Below, piece after piece: positions 1-13,191 of a stretch of 64,000 bases of DNA. The stretch is taken from positions 157,033 to 221,032 of the forward strand of contig CAJJDN010000028.1 in assembly GCA_905182985.1 (NCBI GenBank). The letters run 5' to 3'. The DNA is from Paramecium sonneborni. Lineage: Eukaryota; Ciliophora; Oligohymenophorea; Peniculida; Parameciidae. Positions within the stretch are counted from its first letter, which is position 1. Every line of letters begins with the position of its first letter. A model generated the notes under the pieces. The model was given only the letters and a program-made list of their open reading frames with translations, was not told the DNA's origin and searched no databases. A program made the translations under genes and the position numbers.

Positions 1-3000
1 TCAAACACAATAAATAATAGTTTACTTTTCTCTAAAAGCTCAATACCTGTATATAACAAAACAATTTAATTTGTTTAGTTTATCTTACCATCATTATTTG
101 TTAATTGAATTATTGTCTTTTCTAATAAAATTACAAATAATGAATCAAATATTGCAATTATTATTATTTTACATATCTATTTAAAAATATTTTCATTTTT
201 TAATATAAACAATCTATTTGTAAAACTTGTAAAATATTTCTTATCATAATCTGTTTAAGTTATTAACAAATATTATTAGAATATAGAAGTTAATAAGTTA
301 CTTGGAATAAGAAAAAATATTATTAAATGTAACAAGTCTAAATCATTTTAAGAAAAACTTATGCCAAATACTGATAAGCCTATTAAAATGCTTCTGTATA
401 ACTAAATTTCTAATAAAGATATGTAATTCTATAAATACTGAGTACAATAAAAGAAAAATAATTAAAATATTTGTTTAATGTTTTTGACAACAAAATTTGG
501 TTAATTTATGCAATAGAATGGATTATTTTGAGCTAAAGTAAAACTAATATCTGATTTATTAAATAAATAATTGTTTTGTAAAGAGTTACCAATAGCAATG
601 ATTTTTTTATTGTTTAATTTAAGCAATTTAATAAGTTATCCATTGCATTTACCATTAAATTCATATGCTCCAAAGCCACTAGCAAATTAAGTTATAAATA
701 CAAAATGGTATTTTAGATAATCATCTTAGAGTATTATTTTAAATGATTATTTACTTATTATTATATACTTTTCTAAATGTCTTTATGTATCACTTCCCAT
801 GATATCTTATTCTTCTAACAAATATTAAATGTGTTATCTAAACCTATATTATAACTGCTAAATGTCTCTTTCATAAAAATGAACGATTTATTCTTTTTAA
901 ACTACTTAATGAGATCTAAGAAAAATAATTAATTCTTCATATGACTTTGATGTTGTTAAACAAGTTTTAATGTTTTACATTTAGAGAGTTTAAAAAATTT
1001 TATCTTCTTTCAAAGAGTCTACATAAAATTCATTCGATGATATTTGAATTTAATTATTATGATAGCCTGATCTGATGCCGATACAAAACAAAATTTCATT
1101 TTACTACTCTAACTTTTAGTATTCAATTTCAATTTCTGAAGACCTATTTCCATAAGCATCATGTAACTATGACAATTTCTACAAAAATTCTTATGTTTAA
1201 TTTTGATTCAACTAACGTTTAGTGTATATAAAAGTTTATTAGCCATCCCACAATAGTTCTTAAAGTAATTCATTATATTATGTATAAAATTCTGGTTTCT
1301 TATTCATAGAATCATTATTTCCTTTAATTATATCTTTTAATTCATTAGTCTAAATTCTTGTGTATAAAATTGAACCTTCTTCTAATAAAAATGATTCAGG
1401 ATCCCTTACTAAAACAGATAGAGTATTTTTTCTATTTTCAGTAGGCTCTAAAAAAGCCAAAATTTCAAAAACTTTTACCTAATTTTCTATAGATATAACT
1501 TTTTTTATATAACTTTTTAATTAATAATCTAATCTTGAATTTTCAATCTCAGTACTACATAATAATTAATAATTGAAGACTTTTGTAAACTCTAATAATG
1601 ATTCATCAAATTTATTTCCGTAATTAAATTGAAGTTTTCTTGTTTCATCATCAAAAACACTTAAAATGTTATTAGTAATTAATATCATTAATAAAATTTC
1701 ATTATGAAGAGTATCCTCCTTTTTATACAATTGATCAATAAAATCTTATTCATTAAAATAATCTCCAATTAATCTGTCTGTTCCTTATTATTCTTCATTT
1801 TATTTTGTTGGAGATATTTATAAAGAAGAAGTATTATTAAATTACTTTATCAAAGTACCTCCTCTACCAAAAAATTAGCTTCTCTATTTCTATAAAGAAC
1901 CAGGGACAGGAGGTGTCATATTACTATTTGTAGCACTATTATTTAATTTATTAAGGTCTTTCATAGAATCGATTTTTTCTGATGATTTTTTTGCAAAAGA
2001 TTAATCAAATATATATCTAGTACTTTTTTTTTTTGGCAATGGTTGCTTTTATGTACCTAATAATGTTTTACTTACAAGTTCTTCCCTTGATGCCAATTAA
2101 AGTTTTTTCATTTGATGTAAACCCTCGTTAGAATTTCTTAAATTTGGCACTTTTTTCTCAGCTAATAAAAAGTCTAAATCTTGTGTTTTCTATTCATCAT
2201 TTGTCTATTGTCTATTTGTATCAATTATTAATTTTTCATAATTAGTTTTTAATGTTGGAGAAGCCTTTTTAACTAATTCTTACAATTTAGAATAATTAAA
2301 AATATATTACTTTTAATTTTTAGTTATTATTTACATAATTTTTGGTTTATTTTTAAATATTTATTAAGGATTATCTAATAAGATTATATCTCCTTTAATC
2401 ATATCTAAGATATTGTTTGCTGAAAATGTTAAAAATCCTTTCATATTTTTTTTCTTTATCTTATATAAAGCAGCTTCAGGTTGTTTAATTGGTAAAAGAT
2501 TTATCTTAAATTACTTTTAAATTGGTAAGAGTACTTTTTTTTCATTTTCAGAAATTATAACTACTTGATTTTCACTAAAATCACTAGATAATTTATTGAT
2601 TGAACTTTATTAAGCACATTCGTTCTGTTAATTTTAATTAAAAATGCGATTGTTTATTATCATATTGATCAGAAACCATAATTAATTTAACCATAATAAA
2701 TTTTAAGGAATTAATAATAAACAATATGTAATACTGCTATAAAAATACTTCTCATAAGATTAAAATGAATAATAAATGATATTTGGAATAAATAGAATTA
2801 AAAGCAAAACAATACAAATAAGTATTATTTTCTAATAAATACTATTTATCCAACTAGAATGCGTGACGTTTTCATTAGAGAAATTAGATTAAGCAATACA
2901 ATCATTTCCTACTCTAATTACCATACCAAATATCCAATCAACTGAATCCAAAGTTTCACCTCTTTAAATCATATTCTTTTTAGTAAAAGGAGTAAGCTTT

Positions 3001-3849
3001 GGATCATTTTTCAATTTTATAGTTCCTTATATTTAGAGGTCAGTAATAGTGAATTAAATAGTTCCACTTAATTTTGTTTTAAAGTCTAAGATATTTCCTT
3101 TGATTGTTTAATTTAGACTAACAAAAGTACAAGAACATGGATTTCTTTAATCAAAGTTTATTAGAACCTGCTCTTTGCTTGAATCAAGAATCAATAAATC
3201 AGCAGGACTCTATTCATTTTATTATAAACAAATAATATGACCCACTGTTATTTAACTCCAAGAAATGGTTTCATATGAATTCAATCTATTAATATATAAT
3301 TTATTTAATTTACTCAGTGTTTTTATTTAAGAGTTTCTTTGCTGAAACATCTGGAAATTTAGCTATAATAGTACATTTTTATGAGTTAATTGTTTTTTAT
3401 TATGTCATTCGTTAAAAAGCTATTATTAAAATGTTTCCAAGAGATATTAATAGATTAAAGAGATAGCAAAAAAGTGTATAATATACAATAATTTCTTCGT
3501 TTCTATCATAATAATAAGTTTATCCAGAAAGTACTATAATCAGAATAATAAGTATTATGATATTTTCAATGCTTATTATTTTTTCAATAAATATCACTAT
3601 AATTGTATTAATCTAAACAAATAAAACATTTCCATACACTTATTAATTTAATATTGTTGCTTGCTATTTCAAAATTTGTGATCTTTTATACTTCTCCATT
3701 TGAGAACTCAATCTAGTTTAAGTTTGAAATTATACTTTTTAGGTTTAATCAATGCCCTGTTGTAACAATAAAGATTTTTATACAGACTTCTGAATTTTTC
3801 GAGGTAACCACAAATAGCACTATGAGATCAACCAGAATAATATTTTCAT
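1..3849 (-). CDS. P4-type ATPase (flippase)-like protein, catalytically degenerate, 3' end off window
   Basis: Runs from the ATG at 3849 past the window edge, so the C-terminus is missing. Three introns restore the frame: 3713-3735 (23 nt), 3597-3618 (22) and 3286-3313 (28). Family likeness is seen in ITVGHII...PADLLILDSS (actuator), LKNDPKLTPF then WIFGMVIRVGN (P4-type block before TM3), a hydrophobic TM3/TM4 pair, ILAFLEPTENRKNTLSVLVR (nucleotide-binding domain) and KLNNKKIIAIGNS followed by several C-terminal TM segments. P4-ATPases flip phospholipids using a DKTGT phosphorylation site, a DGET loop and GDGxND. Here the corresponding stretches read IISENEKKVLL and AIGNSLQNNY, and I find no DGET, so phosphorylation should be impossible. 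A long low-complexity insert (Gln/Ser/Asn) lies between the supposed P-site and the N-domain. The reading frame is long and intact, so this looks like a maintained pseudoenzyme rather than a pseudogene. A degenerate member of another P-type class is the alternative. Confidence 0.72.
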
Positions 3850-3969
3850 AACTAAAAATTTTATATTAATAAAAAACACTAAAAGAATTGAAAATATTTT
3901 TATTTACAATTTATTCAATTGTTGACAACTAAATTTAAAAAATAAAAAAATAATATGAACATATCAAAT

Positions 3970-6900
3970 TCATACAAATATAGGTTATACTCTTGATTAT
4001 GAAGGCATTTAAGATTGAATGAATTTATTGATTTTTTTCTTCACTTTTTTATATATTACTTTCGTTTGAGTAATAAGATCAACTGCCAAGTTAGAAGATA
4101 ATACAGTTGTAAAAATGCCTATATTAAACCATCCAACTTAATTTAAACTTTCTTAAGATATGGAAAAATATTCGTGGGTATAATATGTACAAAAACTTAG
4201 AGAATTAGCTAACATTCCTAATTCTGTAATCATTTATTTGATTTAGTCTTCACTATTTGAAAATGGTGAAGATACAGCCAAATAAGTAGCAAATGCTGCT
4301 GCTTATGTGGCCACACCAATAGTTTAATAAAGACCTTAACTTTAAAAACAAACAATCGTAAACATGTAAAACGATTTCTTTACGAGTAGGATTGTATTAT
4401 ATTGTATTTGCCATGTTGATTTTTAAAGATCTTTATGATCTTATTGTAATAATGTGCGAATGTAATGCTTCATTGTGATAGATTATTTAGTTTAGATTTA
4501 TCTTATTTTCTGAACAAGAAGACTAGTAAAAGCGAAACTAAATGCTAAAGTTGCAATTGCTCCACTTGAATTAGTGATATCATTATAAGAATTGAAATCA
4601 ACATGTGTTAGCTACAATAATGAAGCAAATTGCATTTCATAAAAATTGATCGTTATTAATCTAATAGCTCCAGAGTAAACAAAGTCATTAGAGAGCTTAG
4701 TACATTTCTACCTAACTTTTAAAATGCCTCCACCAATAATAGAACCAAAATCATTTAATTTATGTGGAGGAATTAAATGTAGCAATTTGGATATGGATAA
4801 TGTAGTTAAGAATATAGTTAGACCTGCTGATAGTGAGACAGCCGTTATTTTTATATTCGAAGTAAATTCGTATTGTAAATTATCTTATTTAAATTTATTT
4901 GGCATTTCTTCCACTGTTTAATTAGGTTATGTTGTAATTGTTTAGGGTAATCCAGTTTGGCCTAATTTATTTTACACTAATTAACTCGGTGTTGATTTTT
5001 TTAGATTGTCCATATTCTTTTGTAAATTATCAGGGAAATCCAAATTGATATATCTTGTGTAATATAGGTATTAAATAGTATCTAGAGTCATGAAAAGATT
5101 TGAATATCCTGATGAAAATATACTAATCAGTGAAACACCGGTTGCTGCATACATGGATATTTCATTAGCATTTGAAAATAGTTCAACTACTTTTTAAGAA
5201 AATGAATTTTGAATATAAGGAACAGGTATTCTTAATTGAGCTGAATTTTTATCTAGATTAACTTAGTCTTCTGTTATAATAAGCCTTTTATCAACAATTA
5301 CTAAAATATTGACTTAATCATAAGAAACATTATTTAAAAGATTCAACTTAATGATATATTTAATGTCTTAAGGAAAATCTTAAACACTAACAATAGGTTC
5401 AATTTGGTATTCATAATCTGCATCAGTCAATTCATCTATTCTAATTAAGAAAAGTGCTTAATCAGTATTAAGAGGATTGGTTTCATTATTTTCTATCAAA
5501 ACAATATTTGATTATAGCATCATTAAAGTTGAAAATGTCACTTCAATTTCAGAAAGACTTTCTTTTTATGACAATAACTTTAATTAAATAGTTGGTTGTT
5601 TTTTATAGATACAAATACTAATTTGTAAGGCTTCATTTTTGCAATACCAATCAAGTTCAACTCTACAATTCTTATCACAACCATCTTAATTGATAAGATT
5701 TCCATCATCACAATACTCTGTATTTTATTCCCACAATCCATCTCCACATGCTGATGCACATTATTTATTTGATTTAAAATATCCCAAGTAACGATCACAT
5801 TCTAAACATTTACCATTATCACAATTAAGACAAGCAAGATGACATTAATATTCACAAGTATTACTACATCCATCATTTTCAATGAGATTGCCATCATCAC
5901 ATTCTTCATATCCATTAACAATTCCATCTCCACAAATAGGTACACATGATTATGTTTTTTAATCATAAGTCCAACCAGGTGTATTACATTCGTAACAAAC
6001 ATCTTTTCTACAATCAGTACAAAATTAAACACATTAATAACTGCATTCATAACATCCATCAAATGGTAATAGATTACCATCATCGCAATCTTCAAATTTA
6101 GGTATGACATACTTATCTCCACAAATTGTTCCACATCTGTGTTTATCATTTAATTACCAACCAAATGTACACTATTCACATTATCCATCCAAACAAACAG
6201 TACAAGCCTCTTCACATTAAGTTTTACACTAAAAGCATCCATCATAAGGTATATCATTTCCATCGTCACATTCTTCAATACCAACTTTGAGTGCATCACC
6301 ACATATTTCCCAACAAAAATAATTTTCTAATCTCCATCCTGGAGTATTGCATTCATAACATTAACCATTAATACATTTTGTACATGGTTCTTAACATATG
6401 AATTCACATTCATAACAACCATCAAAATTAATTTCATTACCATCGTCACATTATTCTACTCCTGCTATTATTTAATCTCCACAAAAGGGTTAACAATCTC
6501 CTTAAGGTGTTGTATGCCATCCTTTTTCTTAATCACATAATATACAGGATCCATATTAACAATTAACACATTATTGTTGACAAGAATAATGACACTCAAA
6601 ACATCCATCTTCATCAATTAAATTACTATCATCACATTGTTCATTTCCAACTATCAACCCATCTCCACAAATCGATAAACACATTTAACCTTATAAATAA
6701 TATCCATTTGAACAAAATATACATTAACCAAATTCACAAAAAATACAATTCTAATCACATTCATATTTACATTAATTACAACCATCAAATTTTATAGAAT
6801 TTAAATCATCACAATCTTCATCTATTGTAACAATTCCATCTCCACATATTGGTAAACAATTTCCATTTTTCAATTCATATCCTGATTAACACATCTCACA

Positions 6901-9900
6901 TTTTCCTTAAATACATAATGCACATTATTTAGAACAATCAAAAGAACATTTGTAACATCCATCAAATGCTTCGCTATTACCATCATCGCATTGTTCTATC
7001 TCTGTTATAATGGCATCACCACAATTATTCTAACATTCATTTTCTACCAAATTATATCCATTCAAACATTAATGACAAATACCAAATGAGCAAGTAGCAC
7101 AGTAATAAGGACATATAAATTAACACAAACTATTACAAAAAGAGTCATCCCTTAATAATAATTAAGGCTTATCACATTATTCTAATCCAACTATTATATT
7201 ATCTCCACACATACTTTCACAAGTATGTTCTATTTAATTTAAATACCATCCATTTTAACACTAAAAGCAATCACCCTTTACGCAAATCAAACACTCTCGT
7301 TAACATTCTTTTTAATAACATTTATCCTAATTCTACCCATTAATTAGATCTTTACAATCCACCATACATTTAGGAAATGAGAGTACATACCCTTAATTGC
7401 AACTTGAACAAACTCCTTTTATACAATTTTAACAATTTTCAGTACAAGAATATTTGCAATTGTAACATCCATCATAAGGTATATCATTGCCATCATCACA
7501 TTCTTCATATTAAGTTGTTTTCATGTCTCCACAAATAGACTTACATTGCCAATTAGTATTATCCAAATAGAAACCATCGTAACACAATTAACATTAACCA
7601 TTTGCACATTCTTAACATTCTGCTGAGCAATCATATTGACATTAGAAACAACCATCAAATGCATCAAGATTATCATCATCACAGAACTCAAAATCTTTAT
7701 TAATTTAGTCTCCACAAATATTCTCACATTCATTTTAATCATTTAAAAAAAAGCCATTTTCACATTAATTGCAAATTCCTCTCTCACAATTTAAACAATT
7801 TGAAACACATTAAAATCTACAATTAAAACACTAATTAGTTGATATGTCTCCATTATCTAATTCCAAACTTATATCGCATTCTTCTAATCCTGCTATAATC
7901 CCATCTCCACATTTAGTTTCACATCTTTTATTTTATAGATACCATCCATTAATCTCATTACAAGATATACATTCACCATTGATACAATGTAAACATTCGT
8001 TTTGACATTAAAATTAACATAAATAACAACCATCAAAAGGAATTATATCATCATTTTCACAATCTTCTATATTTGTTTAAATTGAATCACCACAAATACT
8101 AATACACTTATTTAGTAATAATTAATATCCTTTTTTACAATATTAACAAATTCCAAATTTACATTAAGTACAATTATCATCACAAACAAAATTACAATTT
8201 TCACAAGATTCTGAGTTTGTATCACAATTCTCTATGTCGCTGATAATTAGATCACCACATTTCGATTCACATTGATCATTTAAACTCAAATACCATCCAT
8301 AATTATTTTTGCATTCTAAACACTTGCCATAAACACAATTATTGCAACCTTCTGAGCATTTGTATTTACAATTCAAACATTCAAATCCATCAAAAGTAAT
8401 AATTCCTGTATCACATTCCTCATTTCCAGCAATTATTCCATCGCCACAGACTGATACGCACTTTTAATCAATTAAAGTATATCCTGCATGACATTTCTAG
8501 CATAATCCAAAAATGCACTTAGAACATTACTCTGAACAAGTATAAACACATTAAGTACATCCATCATTTAGTTAAGAATTTAAATCCTCACATTCCTCAT
8601 AATCAGTAATTATTGAATCTCCACAAAGACTGTAACAAGATAAGGTTTCTTCATCCAAATACCATCCTAAGGACTCTCTACATTTTAAACATTGACCTTA
8701 GGTACAAATTTCACATTAGGGAGAACATTAGAATTAACAGTTAATACATCCAGTGTTATTTTTAATTGGATCATCAAATTAAATAATACCAACATCACAT
8801 TATTCATCTCCTAGAATAAGTTTATCTCCACAAATAGGAAAACATTTCTTTTTTGATTAATTTAAATAGTAACCGCTTTAACAGGATAGGCAAATTCCAA
8901 ATAAACATTAAATACAAGATTTTTCACATTAGAAAGTGCAGTTTGAACAGCCATCTTCAATTACAAAGTTATAATCATCACATAATTCATATTTGGTAAT
9001 AACCCCATCACCACATATAGGAAGACAAGTATTTTCAGAACTAAGATAATAGTTTTTTTTGCAACTATAACACATACCTGCTGCACAGGTTTGGCATTCA
9101 GCTTAACATTCATATTTACATTAAAAGCATCCATCTTCAAATCTTTAGTTACCATCATCACATTATTCAATTAATGGAGATAAAACATTATCCCCACAAA
9201 TTGGAATACACTTCTTGAGTCTAAGGTCTAATTAATAACCTGGTGTATTGCATTCATAACAAGTTCCTAAAATACAAGAAGTACATTATTCTTAACAAGT
9301 CTTATCACATGAATCACAACCATCATAATTAATTAAATTGCCATCATCACACTCTTCATTGTATGTTAAAATTTTGTCTCCACATATAGGGGCACATTTA
9401 CCATTCTTATTTAATAAATAGAATCCTTATTTGCATTTAGTACAAACTCCCATAATGCATAAATCACAAAAAGAATCACATGAATAAGCACAATTATTAC
9501 ATCCATCAAATGGATCATTGTTTCCATCATCGCATGTTTCTCCACCAGCAGGAATTAAATCACCACAAACTGTAACACATTTAAAAGTAGCCAAATTAAT
9601 GTAATAACCTATTGAATTATCACACTGATAACATTTTCCATATATGCAATTTGTGCATTAAGGTTAACATTAAAATAAACAATTAAAACAACCATCATAA
9701 GGAGTCACATTATTATCTTCACATTATTCTTCACTAACAATAGAATTATTTCCACAAGTAGGAAAGCATCTTTTCATTGTTTTTTAAAGAGTATAACCAG
9801 GAGCACAAACTGAACATTACCCATTAACACAAGTTTAACATTCTTTCTAGCATTCAAATTTACAATTATTGCATCCATCAAATCTAATTGTGTTACCATC

Positions 9901-12408
9901 ATCACAATCTTCTCCTTCAGTTACTATCATATCACCACAGATGGACTAACATTTATAATTTATTCCATCATCATAATAATTACTTTAACAAACACACTGA
10001 TTATTATCCAAATATCGATGTTAAGAATTTTTACATGATAAACATTGATTAGAATTAGGACCATAGCAAGAATCACATAAAGTATGACAATCTTCACAAG
10101 TATTTGTATTTGTTAAATATGTCCAAGGATAACATTGGCAATTTCCATTTTATAAATAGAATTTGGTAGCGCATTTAGTACATATATATGAATTTAAGCA
10201 TTCTAAACAATAAGTTGGAGTACATGGAAGACAAACAGCAGGAGTAACAGTTCCATCAAAATAATAAGAATTATTAATGCATGTTGATGGTGATGACATT
10301 TCAGGTGGTAATGATTATTAATCTAAGCATTACCCCCATGTCGGACCAGTACAAGATAAACAATATTAAGTACACTAATTATTATTAATCACTTACTTCT
10401 AAAATCAAAATAAAATAATCATAAACGATACAAAAATTATTTATAATTGATGATTCTGTTGAACTACATCTAAGTTCGATAGAAAAACTTAGAGGTGTGG
10501 AATGTGGTTCTGTCTTATCAACCAAAATATATTTATCATTATTATTCTTACCAACATTAGGAGTAGCATCTGGTCGACCTGATCTTGTTAGTGTTTCTGT
10601 AATTCCTCCAATATTATACTAGAAATTTCCATTAAAATCATCTCCTAATATTACTACAAATTTAAATCGAATGGCATAATGTGGATTTGAAACTACAGGT
10701 TTATTAAATCTAGCTTTAAACCAGACTAATGGACCCCCTAAAACTCTTTTACCCAAATAGTAGCTAAAATAAATAGGCGTATTGGTGCCAATAAAGCGAT
10801 CTGAAGTCTTAAAATCCGCTCCTTCATTTGAAACTGCTCCAACAATATTATTTATGTCTGTATCTGTTGTATTTGATGAGTCATAAAATGCTTTTATTAT
10901 ATATCTGGAATCTAAAAATTTAGTATAATATAATACTTTCAACTACTTCATCCAAATCTTAACAAACTCCAGTAGTTGGTAACCCATATGGAGGACAACT
11001 AGGTACACATCTATTTTTATATAAAAATCCTGTTGAACAAGAATAGCATTTCAAATCAAAATCACACCAGTTACAAGATTATTGACATTTCATAATATCC
11101 ATTACAATATCTCGAAAACCCCAGGATTATGAACCAAATGAGCTTTAATTATTAACTAATATATACTCCATTGATCCTTATAAGGTTAGTATAGGATTAG
11201 TAATATTTGATTTTAATTTAGCCTCTAATCTATAATATGCAACATTAGGACTTGTACAATTTGAATCTGAATATAATTTATCAGCATTTCTGCCTGTAAG
11301 AACCTAAGATAAAGTATAAACTGATGCAAATTCCACATTATCTAATAAAACATGTACTGCTGAATAATCAACCCAATTGTTAAATTTTATTATTGTTGCT
11401 CTAAATCTTATATACGAAATGTTATAAGGGATAGACAAAGTTACACTAAATCCTTCATTATATTAGAAGGGTCCAACAAAATTCTTGCTGGATTAACAAT
11501 CTATTGTGCTTATCTTTTGGGAAAAAAGTAAATTAAAATTAATTGGATCAGGAACGAATACCCAAGGAGATGTAGAAGTAAAGGTTGCAGTGTCAAAATA
11601 TGTTGTATATGGAAGCATATCTAATATAGATTAATAACTTACTTTCATTAAATTAACAAACTTTATTGGAATCTGGAACTCGATAATAATGACATTCAGT
11701 GACACAACTTTTAACATCATATATATATTCAATAAATTAATAGTTATCCGGACAAATCCCACAAGAAGTAGCTGATCCTAAAGTTGCTGATGGATTTGTA
11801 AAGCAAGCTAAACAACTTCCAGGACCATCAGAATTACATTTCAAGCAGGACCAATGACATTTATTAACATATATTTATAAACTTCTTGTACCATAATTTC
11901 TATCGCTGCTGTAGTTATCTGCACAAATTCTAAACTTAATTTCATTGTTATCATTATGATTAAAAGTCATTATGAATGTTTGTATTTCGAAATCATCCCA
12001 ACCTGTATTACAAACAACTTAATATGATTATAATATATTATCTCTGTATTCTAATTCATATATTTATGTTGATCCTTATACTTCGTAATCTATATAATAA
12101 AGCCTACTATTAGAGGAGTCTAAAAAATAACCATCCACTATAACTTTGACTTAATAATGAGGAGGTAAATTTTAAGCAGAGTAAAATGCTCTAATTCTAT
12201 AAGTCCCAACTAAAATGTAATAAATGTGATTTCTAGAACAATTATCAACTGATCCACCTCCACCCATTGAACCACCATTCCAATCACACGTATTTTTAAA
12301 ACTCCATTACGAAGAGGAAACCGAAAAACCCATCAAATCTTCACTAACGAGTTGCCACTATGCCAAAGTGAATAAACAAAGAGATAGCAGAATAAGAATT
12401 TTCAACAT
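3970..12408 (-). CDS. Giant Cys-rich DUF4215-repeat membrane protein
   Basis: Starts [13 protein letters not shown], a signal peptide, at ATG 12408 and stops at TGA 3970-3972. Removing introns 11621-11642 (22), 10912-10936 (25) and 10375-10396 (22) leaves exactly 2790 codons. Order: signal peptide; an N-terminal ectodomain with beta-rich blocks separated by Cys clusters (about residues 1-680); about 23 tandem repeats of roughly 60 residues (DUF4215/GCC-like); then about 530 residues with several hydrophobic segments and a polar tail. A typical repeat reads CGDGIV...CDDGN..DGC..C...C..C.......C..C...GW, as in DUF4215. Large proteins of this plan are known in ciliates as surface or secreted proteins of unknown function. 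The frame is also open upstream to an ATG at 12771 without any TGA, but the signal peptide favours 12408. It lies 120 bp downstream of the next gene's start, on the same strand. Confidence 0.85.
5580..10010 (-). repeat. Tandem ~180-bp DUF4215-like coding repeats
   Basis: About 23 copies of an anchor reading tc(t/a/g)ccaca on the plus strand (Cys-Gly-Asp on the coding strand) recur with about 180-bp spacing. Examples are near 5738, 5930, 6110, 6295, 6475, 6660, 6837, 7010, 7200, 7526, 7708, 7900, 8085, 8250, 8440, 8620, 8825, 9007, 9190, 9377, 9560, 9750 and 9930. The 7200-7526 gap suggests one diverged unit. Copies are diverged at the nucleotide level but keep Cys spacing and the CDDGN motif. 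Confidence 0.85.
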
Positions 12409-13191
12409 TTGTCTTTTATTTTATTAATATTAATATGACATCATCAAATTATATATATCAACTATGCTACACTCTCTGAGAAATTTATCGTATTCTTTTA
12501 ATAGAACTATTACAGTTTGACTTTAATTTCCAATTACAGTAAGTATTCTGGATAAATAGATCGAATAAAAGATGAAGGAAAATTACACTTTAATAAAAAT
12601 TCTTTCCCGAACTAAGAAAATAATTGAAGAGAATATTAGAATTCTTATTATCCCAGTTTTTATAGGTTTCAAAAGAAAAATCAAGTTATTTTTCATAATA
12701 ATTGAATAAGTAATAAAAAGAAAATTGAATAAATATAGATTTTCTCCTAAACTTGTAATTTTTGGAAACATCTTTTATTTTGATGGATTTTTGAATCTTT
12801 TTATAGATATTCCTAGGATAAATCTTTTAAATGGATATTCTAAAATTTCACATCTGTTTTTTCAAATTTAATCATACAAAACTTTTATGTTCTTTTAAGT
12901 AAAAAATATTAGCTAATGCAAATTATTTTATGCTTCAAATATAAATCAAGAGAAGCCCTCCTCCTAGTAAAAATATAAATTGAATTTTTCAAGAATTTAA
13001 TTTGATTAAATTATGTTTAAAATAAAATTATTAATAAAATTTTTTTCCAATTATATATAAAAAATTTATTTAAATTTTATTTTTTATTTAGAACAACCTT
13101 TTGATAAATGAATTAAATTAAAAAGATTTTGGTTTTGAAGATAATAATTATAAAAAATCTTTCTATTCATATAGCAACGATAAAAAAGTTT
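12409..13191. other. Spacer upstream of the DUF4215 gene
   Basis: No independent gene seen. On the minus strand a frame beginning at ATG 12771 stays open into the DUF4215 CDS in the same frame (121 codons, no TGA). It is hydrophobic and AT-rich and may be chance openness, since only TGA stops translation here. Confidence 0.4.

Noticed and set aside
4724..4921. Plus-strand open frame starting [11 protein letters not shown]
   Set aside because: It is antisense to the C-terminal membrane region of the DUF4215 gene, whose minus-strand frame is continuous and intron-consistent to TGA 3970.
5580..9170. Minus-strand frames rich in Met/Val/Asn (for example at 5802-6149)
   Set aside because: They are wrong-frame readings of the DUF4215 repeats; the true frame gives regular Cys spacing.
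5580..10010. CRISPR-like array suggested by regular repeats
   Set aside because: Repeats are protein-coding, about 180 bp, diverged at DNA level and conserved in Cys spacing.
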